Shown: piece after piece, positions 24,655-33,437 of the stretch
Layout of the letters: every line of letters begins with the position of its first letter
Numbering within the stretch: the first letter of the stretch is position 1
From: Bacteroidaceae bacterium
GTDB taxonomy: Bacteria > Bacteroidota > Bacteroidia > Bacteroidales > Bacteroidaceae
Length of the DNA: 35,154 nt
Assembly: GCA_017560945.1 (NCBI GenBank)
Contig: JAFZDY010000040.1
Span: forward strand, 1 to 35,154
Direction of reading: 5' to 3'
Translations under genes and position numbers: made by a program
The notes under the pieces: generated by a model
What the model was told of the DNA's origin: nothing
The model's input: only the letters and a program-made list of their open reading frames with translations
Database searches by the model: none

Positions 24655-25872
24655 ATGGATTCATTTAAACTAAATACGATTGAAGAAGCGATTGAAGACT
24701 TCCGCGAAGGAAAATTCTTGATTGTGGTCGATGATGAAGACCGCGAAAACGAAGGAGATTTCATTGTGGCTGCCGAAAAAATCACTCCTGAGAAAGTAAA
24801 TTTCATGATTACCAACGGACGAGGTGTACTATGTGCTCCACTACCAATCTCGCGTTGCGAAGAACTGGAATTAGAACATCAAGTGAACCAAAATACATCT
24901 ATTTTGGGAACCCCGTTCACTGTAACAGTAGATAAATTGGAAGGATGTACTACAGGTGTATCAGCACAAGATCGAGCAGCCACCATTTTGGCTTTGTCTG
25001 ACCCTCGTTCTACAGCAGCCACCTTCGGCCGTCCTGGACACATCAGTCCACTCTATGCACAAGACAAGGGAGTGCTTCGCCGTGCAGGACATACAGAAGC
25101 AGCCATTGACTTGGCTCAGCTGGCAGGATTGAGACCTGCAGCAGCCCTTATCGAAATAATGAATGAGGATGGAACTATGGCACGTATGCCACAACTACAA
25201 GAGGTTGCCAAACGATTTGATATCAAAATCATTTCAATACGCGACTTGATTGCCTACCGTCTGAAACAAGAATCGATGGTAGAACGAGGAGTTGAGGTAG
25301 ATATGCCAACAGGAGATGGGCACTTCCGCTTAATAGCCTTCCGTCAAAAGTCTAATGGATTAGAACATATGGCACTCATCAAAGGTTCGTGGGAAGCAAA
25401 TGAGCCCATTTTGGTGAGAGTTCACTCTTCGTGTGCCACAGGTGATATTCTTGGTTCAGCAAGATGTGACTGCGGCGCTCAATTACACAAAGCCATGCAG
25501 ATGATAGAGCAGGAGGGCAAAGGAGTAGTCGTATATCTGCAACAAGAAGGACGCGGCATAGGACTAATGAACAAAATGCGCGCCTATAAACTGCAAGAGG
25601 AGGGAATGGACACTGTAGATGCAAACTTGTGCCTCGGCTTCAAAGCAGACGAACGAGACTATGGAGTAGGAGCAGAAATCCTACGTTCCATAGGTGTACA
25701 TAGGATGCGTCTATTGACCAATAATCCTGTAAAACGTATTGGGTTGGAGGCATATGGTTTAAGTATACAAGAAATAGTACCCATCGAGGTAGAACCCAAC
25801 AAGTACAATGAACGATACTTGAAAACTAAACAGGATAGAATGGGACACACTTTGCACATTAGTGAAGAATAA
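24655..25872 (+). CDS. ribBA: Bifunctional 3,4-dihydroxy-2-butanone-4-phosphate synthase / GTP cyclohydrolase II
   Basis: Makes both precursors of riboflavin: RibB turns ribulose 5-phosphate into 3,4-dihydroxy-2-butanone 4-phosphate, RibA opens GTP to the pyrimidinone phosphate. The 405 residues match the normal fused length. RibB domain (1-~205): [36 protein letters not shown] and [17 protein letters not shown]. RibA domain (~210-405): [18 protein letters not shown] with the zinc cysteines, [19 protein letters not shown], and LTNNPVKR. Start ATG at 24655. Probably transcribed with the LptF/G gene upstream (45-base gap) and the aminotransferase downstream (42-base gap). No FMN riboswitch is recognisable in the short leader. 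Confidence 0.97.
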   Translation: MDSFKLNTIEEAIEDFREGKFLIVVDDEDRENEGDFIVAAEKITPEKVNFMITNGRGVLCAPLPISRCEELELEHQVNQNTSILGTPFTVTVDKLEGCTTGVSAQDRAATILALSDPRSTAATFGRPGHISPLYAQDKGVLRRAGHTEAAIDLAQLAGLRPAAALIEIMNEDGTMARMPQLQEVAKRFDIKIISIRDLIAYRLKQESMVERGVEVDMPTGDGHFRLIAFRQKSNGLEHMALIKGSWEANEPILVRVHSSCATGDILGSARCDCGAQLHKAMQMIEQEGKGVVVYLQQEGRGIGLMNKMRAYKLQEEGMDTVDANLCLGFKADERDYGVGAEILRSIGVHRMRLLTNNPVKRIGLEAYGLSIQEIVPIEVEPNKYNERYLKTKQDRMGHTLHISEE

Positions 25873-25914
25873 ATATTAGAAAATTAGAATTTAAAAATTT
25901 AAGAATCATATAGT

Positions 25915-27108
25915 ATGAATAATTTATCCAATCGTCTGCAAAGCCTCTCACCATCAGAGACGCTTGCTATGTCACAAAAAAGTAACGAGCTGAAGGCTCA
26001 AGGTATCGATGTAATCAACTTGAGTGTGGGTGAACCCGATTTTAATACACCCGAACATATCAAGGAGGCTGCAAAACAGGCTATAGATGAAAATTTTTCA
26101 CGCTATTCTCCTGTACCAGGATATCCTGCTCTACGCAATGCCATTGTAGCAAAATTGAAAAACGAAAACAACTTAGATTATACAGCCGCTCAGATTTCAT
26201 GTTCAAACGGAGCCAAGCAGTCAGTATGCAACATTATCATGACATTGATTGGTGAAGGTGACGAGGTAATTGTTCCTGCTCCTTATTGGGTAAGTTATCC
26301 CGAGATGGTAAAATTGGCAGATGGTACTCCTGTCATTATACGTGCAGGTATCGAGCAGGATTTCAAGATAACTCCGGCACAACTTGAGGCTGCTATCACT
26401 CCAAAGACCAAGGCTCTCATCTTATGTTCTCCTTCTAATCCTACAGGATCAGTTTATAGCAAAGAGGAGTTGGCTGGCTTAGCTTCAGTATTAGCCAAAC
26501 ATCCCCAAGTATACGTAATTGCTGATGAAATTTACGAACATATCAACTACATCGGCAAACATGAAAGCATTGCCCAATTCCCCGAAATGAAGGAAAATAC
26601 TATCATTGTGAATGGTGTATCAAAGGCATATGCCATGACAGGATGGCGTATTGGATTTATCGCAGGACCCGAATGGATTGTAAAGGCTTGTAACAAGTTG
26701 CAAGGACAGTATACTTCAGGCCCCTGTTCAGTATCACAAAAAGCAGCAGAAGCAGCTTATACAGGCACACAGGCTCCTGTTGAAGAGATGCGTCAAGCTT
26801 TTGAACGTCGTCGTAACCTCATCGTAGAATTGGCTAAAGAGATTCCTGGATTCGAAGTAAATGTACCACAAGGTGCCTTCTACTTATTCCCCAAATGCGA
26901 CTCATACTTTGGCAAGAGTTACGAAGGACGTATCATTGAAAATGCTGCAGACTTGGCTATGTTCTTATTGGAAGTAGGACACGTAGCATGTGTAGGTGGT
27001 GGTGCCTTTGGTAGTCCCGAATGCATCCGTATGAGTTATGCAACTTCTGATGAAAACATTGTAGAGTCGATGAAACGCATCAAAGAAACATTGGCTTTGC
27101 TGAAATAA
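25915..27108 (+). CDS. aspC: Pyridoxal-phosphate aspartate-type aminotransferase (class I)
   Basis: A 397-residue cytoplasmic class I/II aminotransferase, best matched to bacterial aspartate aminotransferases of subgroup I-gamma/beta (AspC/AspAT), which interconvert aspartate and 2-oxoglutarate with oxaloacetate and glutamate. Key features: the N-terminal SVGEPDFNTPEHI, substrate-loop region FSRYSPVPGYPALRNAI, SNGAKQSVCN, CSPSNPTGSVYS (Asn binding PLP), D204 in VIADEIYEHI, the PLP lysine K237 in NGVSKAYAMTGWRIGF, and C-terminal RMSYATSDE containing the carboxylate-binding arginine. It sits 42 bases after ribBA. Other substrate ranges, such as aromatic amino acids or prephenate, are possible in this subgroup. 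Confidence 0.9.
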   Translation: MNNLSNRLQSLSPSETLAMSQKSNELKAQGIDVINLSVGEPDFNTPEHIKEAAKQAIDENFSRYSPVPGYPALRNAIVAKLKNENNLDYTAAQISCSNGAKQSVCNIIMTLIGEGDEVIVPAPYWVSYPEMVKLADGTPVIIRAGIEQDFKITPAQLEAAITPKTKALILCSPSNPTGSVYSKEELAGLASVLAKHPQVYVIADEIYEHINYIGKHESIAQFPEMKENTIIVNGVSKAYAMTGWRIGFIAGPEWIVKACNKLQGQYTSGPCSVSQKAAEAAYTGTQAPVEEMRQAFERRRNLIVELAKEIPGFEVNVPQGAFYLFPKCDSYFGKSYEGRIIENAADLAMFLLEVGHVACVGGGAFGSPECIRMSYATSDENIVESMKRIKETLALLK

Positions 27109-27195
27109 TTCAATCTAATTGAAGGGGTGACTCAATCATCGTGGTACATCCATTTGAATGAAGAGTCATCCCCAAAATACTCCAACCGTCGACCC

Positions 27196-29079
27196 ATGAA
27201 CAAGAGAAACCAATCTATAAACCCATTCGTAAAGGAAGATGCAACTACCCGCACCATTTCGTGGAAACCGTGGATAGAGGTGGTATTGTTTGCTCTATTT
27301 GCCAGCTGGATACTGGTAGGAATGAATAGCGACTATTTCTTCACCGTTCAAGAACGTTCTCTGTTCTTGGCCAATCAAATCTTTTTTGATGAAATGATGG
27401 CAACGCCTGGTGGTCTGTTACATTGGGCAGGAAGTTATTTGACGCAGTTTTTCTACTATCCCACGTTAGGTGCATCCTTACTAATCCTCATTTGGTTGGC
27501 CACATATGGAGTCACAATCAAAGCCTTCAGACTAAATCACACCTGGAGCCATTTAGCCTTGATTCCTATTACAGCCTTGCTATGTTCTACCATCGACCTT
27601 GGATATTGGCTGTATCAAATAAAAATTCCAGGGTATTGGTTTAGCGAAAGTTTGGCTATGCTAATTGTCATATCAGGAATATGGTTGGGTAGAACTCTGC
27701 GTGGAACATGGGGTTACATCTGGTTAGGAGTATGGATTGCAGGAGGATATCCCATATTGGGATGGTATGCACTGTTGGGTGGCATACTGATGGCTATCAT
27801 ATATATTATGGAGTCTGAGAAAAGTGGTTCTCAACGATTTATTCCACTAATATATGTAGTAACTTTAGTAGGTATAGTTCCTCTGCTATGGTACTACCAT
27901 TACAACCAAAATCGTTTGGAAGATGCTTGGATATGTGGGTTTCCACAATTCGAGGTTAAAGATTGTACTTCATGGATAACACTTGCACCATTCTTTGTAA
28001 TGGTCGCAGGATGTTTGATTCTTCCTTTCGTTCTGGTATTGCAAAATGTCATAAAAGGTCGTATGCAAACCATCATCATACGCACTATTGTAATAACAGG
28101 ATGTGCCCTTGTTACATGGATAGCAAATTTCAGCGACTACAATTACCATGCAGAAATGCGTATGTACCGTTATGCCGAAGAGGGTAAATGGCAAAAAATA
28201 TTGCAAGAAGCACGTGAATGTAAAGATACTCCGACCCGCCAAATGGTTATTTTGAAAAATATAGCATTGATGAATTTAGGACAGATGGGAAACCAAATGT
28301 TTCAATATGACAATGGAGGAAAACTATTACACACAAGGGACAACCTGACAACTAACCTTGTACACACTGCCGCCCCAATGCTGTACTATCAACACGGAAT
28401 GCTTAACTATTGCATCAGATGGTGTATTGAAAATGGAGTTGAATATGGATTCACAGTAAATGACTTGAAGTTATTGGCACGTTGTTCATTGCTCGGCGGT
28501 GAATTTAATGCTGCTAAAAAGTATATCAATCTACTGAAACTAACAACCTTTCACCGAAAAGAGGCAGAAAAATTAGAGGAATTATACAATCGTCCTGAAA
28601 ACATATACCAATCGGAAGAATTTAAGGTGGTAAGAGAACTGCATAGATATGTAGCAGAGAATCTTGATAGTGATAACGGATTGTGCGAAATGTATCTGAT
28701 ACACTATTGCTCTAATATGACTAACAACGTTAGTCCACTTGTACAAGAGGTAACATTAAACTATGCACTTATCAGCAGAAATATTCAATTATTTTGGCCA
28801 AAGTTTTTCAAATATGCAGAATTGCACAATGGTGAAGAAATGCCTATTCACTACCAAGAAGCAGCATACCTATATGGTAACCTTGAGAAATCGGTAAATA
28901 TCAGTCAAATGCCATTTGACCATAAAATAATTGAACGATACAAGAAATTCAACGAAATGGTGCAAGCCTACATGAGACAAGGCATGACAGATAAAGAAGT
29001 TGCAGAAGCCGTAAAACCAGCCTTTGGCAATACATTTTGGTGGTTCTATTTCTTCTGTAATGACGTAAAGACCTATTAA
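27196..29079 (+). CDS. DUF6057-like membrane protein with soluble helical C-terminal domain
   Basis: About 627 residues when started at the ATG 27196; an in-frame GTG at 27127, behind a GGGG run, would add 23 residues. The first ~305 residues hold about eight to nine membrane helices (VVLFALFASWILVGMNSDYFF; FFYYPTLGASLLILIWLATYG; LWYYHYN; FFVMVAGCLILPFVLVL). The remaining ~320 residues are soluble and helical, with TPR-like spacing (YRYAEEGKWQKILQEARECKD; LGGEFNAAKKYINLL). I recall such proteins as DUF6057 in Bacteroidota; no function is known. The layout recalls membrane glycosyltransferase-type proteins with TPR tails, but no catalytic motif is evident. The stop codon overlaps the earliest in-frame ATG of the next gene (TAATG), so the two are probably translated together. 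Confidence 0.75.
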   Translation: MNKRNQSINPFVKEDATTRTISWKPWIEVVLFALFASWILVGMNSDYFFTVQERSLFLANQIFFDEMMATPGGLLHWAGSYLTQFFYYPTLGASLLILIWLATYGVTIKAFRLNHTWSHLALIPITALLCSTIDLGYWLYQIKIPGYWFSESLAMLIVISGIWLGRTLRGTWGYIWLGVWIAGGYPILGWYALLGGILMAIIYIMESEKSGSQRFIPLIYVVTLVGIVPLLWYYHYNQNRLEDAWICGFPQFEVKDCTSWITLAPFFVMVAGCLILPFVLVLQNVIKGRMQTIIIRTIVITGCALVTWIANFSDYNYHAEMRMYRYAEEGKWQKILQEARECKDTPTRQMVILKNIALMNLGQMGNQMFQYDNGGKLLHTRDNLTTNLVHTAAPMLYYQHGMLNYCIRWCIENGVEYGFTVNDLKLLARCSLLGGEFNAAKKYINLLKLTTFHRKEAEKLEELYNRPENIYQSEEFKVVRELHRYVAENLDSDNGLCEMYLIHYCSNMTNNVSPLVQEVTLNYALISRNIQLFWPKFFKYAELHNGEEMPIHYQEAAYLYGNLEKSVNISQMPFDHKIIERYKKFNEMVQAYMRQGMTDKEVAEAVKPAFGNTFWWFYFFCNDVKTY

Positions 29080-29108
29080 TGGAATCAACAACTATAAACA
29101 AGGAGTTT

Positions 29109-30614
29109 ATGAATAACAAAGGATTTATACCTTATTACGTATTTGCATGTATATTGATGGCATTGGTTTCATGCGGTAAACATCCAGCGTTACCTGAGGT
29201 GTATGACAATTCAAACCAACTACCTACAATATATCCCGACTATACCGACGTAACTATACCGAGCAACATTGCACCCATGAACTTTATGGTAGAGAATGCA
29301 GAAGCCTGTATCGCAGAGTTCTGTTGGGGAAATCATTCACAGACATTTGGCAATGCCAACAAAGTACAAATACCCCTGAAGGATTGGCAGAATATAATGG
29401 AGGAAGCCAAAGGGGAATCTATACAAGTAACAGTATACACCCAACAAGACAAAGAATGGACACGTCATACACCATTTCATATTTATGTGGCACAGGAGGA
29501 GGTAGATCCCTATATATCTTATCGTGTCATTAGCCCCTCATACACAGCATATGAAATGCTAAGTATCAACCAACGCCATCTGAGTAGTTTTGATGAATCG
29601 GTTGTATACAACAATATGCTTATAAATAAGGGTGCAAATGGACAGTGCATAAATTGTCACTCATACCAAAACTATGGTACTGACAATATGCAGTTTCATA
29701 TGAGACAAGCGCAAGGTGGTACCATGATTGTAACTGACGGAATTCCCCGCAAAGTAAACTTGAAGACGCCTGAGACTATTAGTGCCGGTGTGTACCCTGC
29801 CTGGCATCCTACACAAAAATTGATAGCCTACTCTACAAACAAAACAGGTCAATCGTTCCATACTAAAGAATTGGGTAAAGTAGAAGTCTTCGACAGCCGT
29901 AGTGACCTCATACTCTATGATATAGAGAAAAACCAAGTGAGCACTATCAGTGCAGAAGAGAATGAAATGGAAGTCTACCCTTGGTGGTCACCCGATGGAG
30001 GTACATTGTACTATGCTTCGGCACATTTTACCTATATTTATGATATAGCAGAAGACGCAGAAGTTATCAATCGATACAAAGACATCAAGTATAATATTTA
30101 CCGTCGAAAGTTCGACACAACCAATCATACATTCTCTGAGCCAGAATTAGTATATGATGCAGCCTCTGTCGGTCAGAGTGCAACATTACCACGCATAAGC
30201 CCTTGCGGAAGATTTCTGCTCTTTTCAATGGGTGATGATGGATGTTTCCACATTTGGCATCCTGAAGCAGATCTTTACATCATGAATTTGGCCAATGGTA
30301 TGGTACATCCACTTGAAGAGGCTAATAGTAACGCCGCCGAAAGTTATCATTCGTGGTCAAGTAACGGGCGATGGATACTCTTCAGCAGCCGTAGAGATGA
30401 TAGCAATTACACACGTCTATACTTGAGTTACGTAGATGAAAATGGAAAGGACCATAAGGCATTTGCCGTGCCACAGGAAGATCCTGAATACTATTACCAC
30501 TACCTACGCAGTTACAATGTACCTGAATTTATGAGCGAACCTGTAAGCATTAGTCCTCAGGAATTTGCTGCAGCAGCCAAGAAAGAGCCAATACAAGCTC
30601 AATATAAGAATTAA
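29109..30614 (+). CDS. TolB/PD40-type beta-propeller lipoprotein with a CxxCH haem motif
   Basis: About 501 residues from the ATG at 29109, which has AGGAG six bases before it; the ATG at 29079, overlapping the upstream stop, would add 10 residues. The signal peptide ends in a lipobox (LMALVSCG), so the protein is predicted to be lipid-anchored. A CINCH motif (C180-H184) matches the c-type haem attachment site. It is followed by TolB/PD40-like propeller blades: YPAWHPTQKLIAYSTNK, YPWWSPDGGTLYYAS, LPRISPCGRFLLFSMGDDG and YHSWSSNGRWILFSSRRDD. An N-terminal ~150-residue region is unassigned. It pairs with the DUF6057 gene by overlap. Haem attachment needs a c-type maturation system, which is not visible here. 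Function unknown. Confidence 0.82.
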   Translation: MNNKGFIPYYVFACILMALVSCGKHPALPEVYDNSNQLPTIYPDYTDVTIPSNIAPMNFMVENAEACIAEFCWGNHSQTFGNANKVQIPLKDWQNIMEEAKGESIQVTVYTQQDKEWTRHTPFHIYVAQEEVDPYISYRVISPSYTAYEMLSINQRHLSSFDESVVYNNMLINKGANGQCINCHSYQNYGTDNMQFHMRQAQGGTMIVTDGIPRKVNLKTPETISAGVYPAWHPTQKLIAYSTNKTGQSFHTKELGKVEVFDSRSDLILYDIEKNQVSTISAEENEMEVYPWWSPDGGTLYYASAHFTYIYDIAEDAEVINRYKDIKYNIYRRKFDTTNHTFSEPELVYDAASVGQSATLPRISPCGRFLLFSMGDDGCFHIWHPEADLYIMNLANGMVHPLEEANSNAAESYHSWSSNGRWILFSSRRDDSNYTRLYLSYVDENGKDHKAFAVPQEDPEYYYHYLRSYNVPEFMSEPVSISPQEFAAAAKKEPIQAQYKN

Positions 30615-30645
30615 AGGAGTAAGAATAAAGAATAACTTTGTAAAA

Positions 30646-30686
30646 AGAATGCATTTTTCCACATTGGAGAAATGCATTCTTTTTTA
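30646..30686 (+). terminator. Intrinsic terminator after the propeller lipoprotein gene
   Basis: AGAATGCATTT (30646-30656) pairs perfectly with AAATGCATTCT (30670-30680) and is followed by TTTTTT. It lies 32 bases after the stop codon. Confidence 0.85.
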
Positions 30687-30701
30687 CTGTCCAATAAAAC
30701 T

Positions 30702-30741
30702 AAAAAATTAGGACTGGTTCCATATTGCAGAAATCAGTCCT
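30702..30741. terminator. Hairpin closing the second array element, bidirectional
   Basis: AGGACTG (30710-30716) pairs with CAGTCCT (30735-30741). On the minus strand an AATTTTTTA run follows, placing it in the same position relative to the array element as the terminator at 5794 is to copy 1. On the plus strand TTTTT follows, so it may also back up the terminator at 30646. Confidence 0.65.
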
Positions 30742-30926
30742 TTTTGATTATTCTGCTTTTCAACAAACACAATGACCATGGGTAAAAGTAAATATTTTAC
30801 TAGAGGAAACCAACTCAGTCAACCTCAACTATCAATAAGATAAAAAGTGGTCAACTAAAAACATTAATAGGCACAATCAATAGAACAGGTACAATCAACA
30901 TAAAACATTGATATCCAATCAAAATT
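30742..30926 (-). other. Conserved tail of the array element, possible small RNA (copy 2)
   Basis: Read on the minus strand, this holds the same ordered motifs as 5606-5793: GTTGACCAC (30847-30855), ATTGATA (30830-30836), five bases, GGTTGACTGAGT (30813-30824), TTTACCC (30780-30786) and GCAGAAT (30750-30756), then a terminator hairpin. ATTGATA is again 90 bases from the array end. The rest of the sequence is diverged. No open frame of note and no clear promoter. Confidence 0.45.
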
Positions 30927-31076
30927 AGTACTCCTAAAAAAATCGCTAAAGGAGTACTGCAGTACTACCTATATGGTACTGCAGTATTTCATAAGTGGTA
31001 CTGGAGTACTACATAAGTGATACTTGAGTACTACATAAGAAGTACTCAAGAATCTCTTAAGTGTGATTATAGTACT
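30927..31076 (-). repeat. Array of GTACTnnAGTAC dyads with 22-bp period (copy 2, inverted)
   Basis: Six 14-bp units start at 30953, 30975, 30997, 31019, 31041 and 31063, exactly 22 bp apart: AGTACTGCAGTACT, GGTACTGCAGTATT, GGTACTGGAGTACT, GATACTTGAGTACT, AGTACTCAAGAATC and GTGATTATAGTACT. The last matches the reverse complement of the decayed first unit of copy 1. AGTACTCCT (30927-30935) and AGGAGTACT (30950-30958) close the other end as in copy 1. The 8-bp gaps carry CATAAG. This copy has one unit more than copy 1 and the opposite orientation; it also lies between convergent genes. Confidence 0.88.
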
Positions 31077-31149
31077 GATTCGCTTATGCTAAAACCATCC
31101 TGAAAAAGACTGGGAAAATATGAAAAGATTAGAGAGGGGCTTGTAATTA

Positions 31150-31189
31150 CAAAAAAAGAATCTCAACCGCACTAAATCAGCGATTGAGA
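31150..31189 (-). terminator. Intrinsic terminator of the rsmD unit
   Basis: On the minus strand TCTCAATCGC (31180-31189) pairs with GCGGTTGAGA (31161-31170), with one G-T pair, followed by TTCTTTTTTT. It lies about 50 bases after the rsmD stop codon. Confidence 0.85.
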
Positions 31190-31239
31190 CCCTATTTTTA
31201 TGCTTTATCTATTTTATCGAACAGCAATAGTCCTTTTTA

Positions 31240-31788
31240 TTATTCTTCAGAAACACGAAAGAAGGAAAAGTTGACGCTACCATAAGCACGATGTTCGACA
31301 AAGCAGCGATGATTTTCGAACTTATGATCTTTACCATGTTCCAGCACAAACAATCCATCAGGTTTTAATAGACCATGTTGGAATATCAAATCAGGAATTT
31401 GTGATAACTCTTTTAATGCGTATGGCGGGTCTGCAAAAATAAAATCGAACTGTTCACCTGCTCTACTTATGTATTTTAGCGCATCAGCACAGATAGGTAT
31501 ACATCTATCAGTTTTAACCTGACGCATGACGTCGCATATGAAAGCATGATGGTTGTGATCCTTCTCAATTGAAACCACTCGTGAACATCCACGTGAAACC
31601 AATTCAATACTAATGCTACCCGTACCTGCAAATAAATCCAAGGCTGTTACCCCCTCTTCATCAAAATCAAGATAAGCTGTAAGTACATTAAAGAGATTCT
31701 CTTTAGCAAAATCGGTTGTAGGACGCGCTTTAAAGGAACGCGGCACTTCGAATCTTCTTCGTTTATATATTCCACTAATAACTCTCAT
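31240..31788 (-). CDS. rsmD: 16S rRNA (guanine(966)-N2)-methyltransferase RsmD
   Basis: Methylates G966 of 16S rRNA with S-adenosylmethionine in the cytoplasm. The 182 residues match the family length. Visible motifs: the N-terminal RVISGIYKRRRF and RPTTDFAKENLFNVL segments typical of RsmD, the SAM-binding ALDLFAGTGSISIELVSRG (about residues 49-67), VVSIEKD, and the catalytic DPPY (D120-Y123). Start ATG 31786-31788. It is the last gene of a tight three-gene minus-strand unit (18 bases after the DUF3822 gene) closed by a terminator. Confidence 0.95.
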   Translation of the reverse strand: MRVISGIYKRRRFEVPRSFKARPTTDFAKENLFNVLTAYLDFDEEGVTALDLFAGTGSISIELVSRGCSRVVSIEKDHNHHAFICDVMRQVKTDRCIPICADALKYISRAGEQFDFIFADPPYALKELSQIPDLIFQHGLLKPDGLFVLEHGKDHKFENHRCFVEHRAYGSVNFSFFRVSEE

Positions 31789-31806
31789 CTACGGATATCT
31801 TAATAG

Positions 31807-32646
31807 TTATAAATTACGGATGGAATGCAATAAAGTAAGCATATCATAAGGTACTCCGTCATATGCTGCAACTTCAGAACGATTAAATTCAGCAACAGGA
31901 CTGACCACTGTTGTATTCTTGATAAATACCCTAAGAGTTGCTGACAACTCTTCATTAGCAGGATTTCCTCCTATCACATACAATTCATCGGTCTCTTGAT
32001 TCAACTCCAATTGTTTCCACATATTCAGTGCATAATAACAGCAATCTGCCATATTTCTACATTGGTATGTATTCAACAATAATGGCATTCCATGATCTAA
32101 AACTACTACATCAACCGCACGTCGGCTTTGGCAAACGTACACTTTCCGGCTAGTTGATGATATGGTATTTTTAGTCTTCAGTGCTAAATGATGAACAATG
32201 GGTGTAATGGCAGCATATACAATTGCACCAGGCCACAACTCCTGTAGCAAATGCCAAGCCACTTGCTCCATGGCAAACAATATCACGCTATTGGTACAAT
32301 CAGATACATTGTACAATACTTTCTCGCCTGGAGTTATATTGTGACACTGTTTGTAAAGTATTTCTGCCTGTTCTTCTTCAAACACATTTTGCGGGACAAC
32401 GGTCCAGCGTGGTGTGTCCAACAAGATAATGGTACGGGCAAAATTTTCACTATGCAAGTCCTCATTTACGGCTAACGTTTGCTTTATATTAGCAGTTAAA
32501 GAGATACTTGGATCTACAGGAACTGAAGTATACAAAAACGGTTGCTTGCCCGAGGGGTCAAACATAGAAAAAGAAAATCCATCCGCACTAAGGCGGATGG
32601 ACAATACTTGGTTTTTATCGTATAACGTCGAATTCACAACGCACAC
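31807..32646 (-). CDS. DUF3822 family protein
   Basis: A 279-residue soluble protein resembling the DUF3822 family of Bacteroidota, usually found beside rsmD as here. The start (YDKNQVLSIRLSADGFSFSMFDPSGK) looks like the first strands of an actin-like (ASKHA/PilM-type) fold, and later segments (KVYVCQSRRAVDVVVLDHGMPLLLNTYQC; ELYVIGGNPANEELSATLRVF) resemble the second half of such folds. No signal peptide or membrane helix. It lies 11 bases after the upstream membrane-anchored gene and 18 bases before rsmD. Function unknown; the fold comparison is an inference by eye. Confidence 0.8.
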   Translation of the reverse strand: MCVVNSTLYDKNQVLSIRLSADGFSFSMFDPSGKQPFLYTSVPVDPSISLTANIKQTLAVNEDLHSENFARTIILLDTPRWTVVPQNVFEEEQAEILYKQCHNITPGEKVLYNVSDCTNSVILFAMEQVAWHLLQELWPGAIVYAAITPIVHHLALKTKNTISSTSRKVYVCQSRRAVDVVVLDHGMPLLLNTYQCRNMADCCYYALNMWKQLELNQETDELYVIGGNPANEELSATLRVFIKNTTVVSPVAEFNRSEVAAYDGVPYDMLTLLHSIRNL

Positions 32647-32657
32647 ATTCCATTAAA

Positions 32658-33344
32658 TTATTCCCAGTTACCTGCGTTGTTGTTGGGTTCTTCTACATCA
32701 CCCACCTTCAAACCGCAGTAACGATCCAAACTCTCTTGCTTATCGATAAGGTTCAAGAGTTCCTGCTCATTGATACCTGAGAGGTATACTTCATACGGAG
32801 TTCTTGCCTCGAACAAATAGAGCGGAGTACCTGAACGAGTAGAGTCCACACGTGTCTCCAACTCGAACTTAACACCATTTCCGAAGGGAACATAGCACAA
32901 AGAATCGGCATTGAAACCAGCACCAAAAATAGAATCCTTCAAGCTAACGAACATTGTATCGCGGCTGAATCCTTCCAAACCAGCTTTCTTCACATCGTTC
33001 CACTTGCCTGTTTTGCGTGCCTTTTCAATCATCTCCATAGCCTTTCTTTCTGTAAGACCATTTTCCATCTGCTCGTCAGTCAATTCACCCTCTTTCTTTA
33101 CGATAGGCAACTGAGCAGTTTTAACAAATTGAATTAAAGTATCGAAATCTGCACAATAACCCTTCATCGTAATGTTTCGATAATTTACCTGTGCATCACG
33201 GATGTTAATCAAACTTGCGATAACCTCTTTCTCTCTCAAATCGCGCTCCTTATCAAACGCAATAGGTCCCATAATACTACCGTAGCAGAGATAGAGCAAA
33301 GCGATAGCACACAAGGCCAAAACAGAATTAATTAATGCTTTCAT
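32658..33344 (-). CDS. Membrane-anchored protein of unknown function
   Basis: About 228 residues from the ATG 33342-33344; the frame is open 13 codons further, but the promoter region overlaps that stretch. One N-terminal helix (ALINSVLALCAIALLYLCYGSIMGPI) is followed by a mostly helical, soluble, probably periplasmic part. The segment REKEVIASLINIRDAQVNYRNITMKGYCADFDTLIQF loosely recalls the region after the membrane helix in pilin-like or pseudopilin proteins, but there is no prepilin peptidase site. The C-terminus is acidic and Asn-rich (VEEPNNNAGNWE). It is the first gene of the unit with DUF3822 and rsmD. I do not recognise the family. Confidence 0.8.
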   Translation of the reverse strand: MKALINSVLALCAIALLYLCYGSIMGPIAFDKERDLREKEVIASLINIRDAQVNYRNITMKGYCADFDTLIQFVKTAQLPIVKKEGELTDEQMENGLTERKAMEMIEKARKTGKWNDVKKAGLEGFSRDTMFVSLKDSIFGAGFNADSLCYVPFGNGVKFELETRVDSTRSGTPLYLFEARTPYEVYLSGINEQELLNLIDKQESLDRYCGLKVGDVEEPNNNAGNWE

Positions 33345-33380
33345 TACAATATTTAATTTTTTTAGTTTATATTCGTGCCG

Positions 33381-33388
33381 CAAAAATA
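33381..33388 (-). promoter_or_regulatory. -7 promoter element for the minus-strand rsmD unit
   Basis: On the minus strand TATTTTTG fits TAnnTTTG and lies 36 bases before the ATG at 33344. A TTG (33413-33415) lies 24 bases upstream, longer than usual spacing. Confidence 0.5.
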
Positions 33389-33437
33389 GAATAAATATGT
33401 CGAATTAACGAACAATCGGGAAGTTTTTTCGTTTAAA

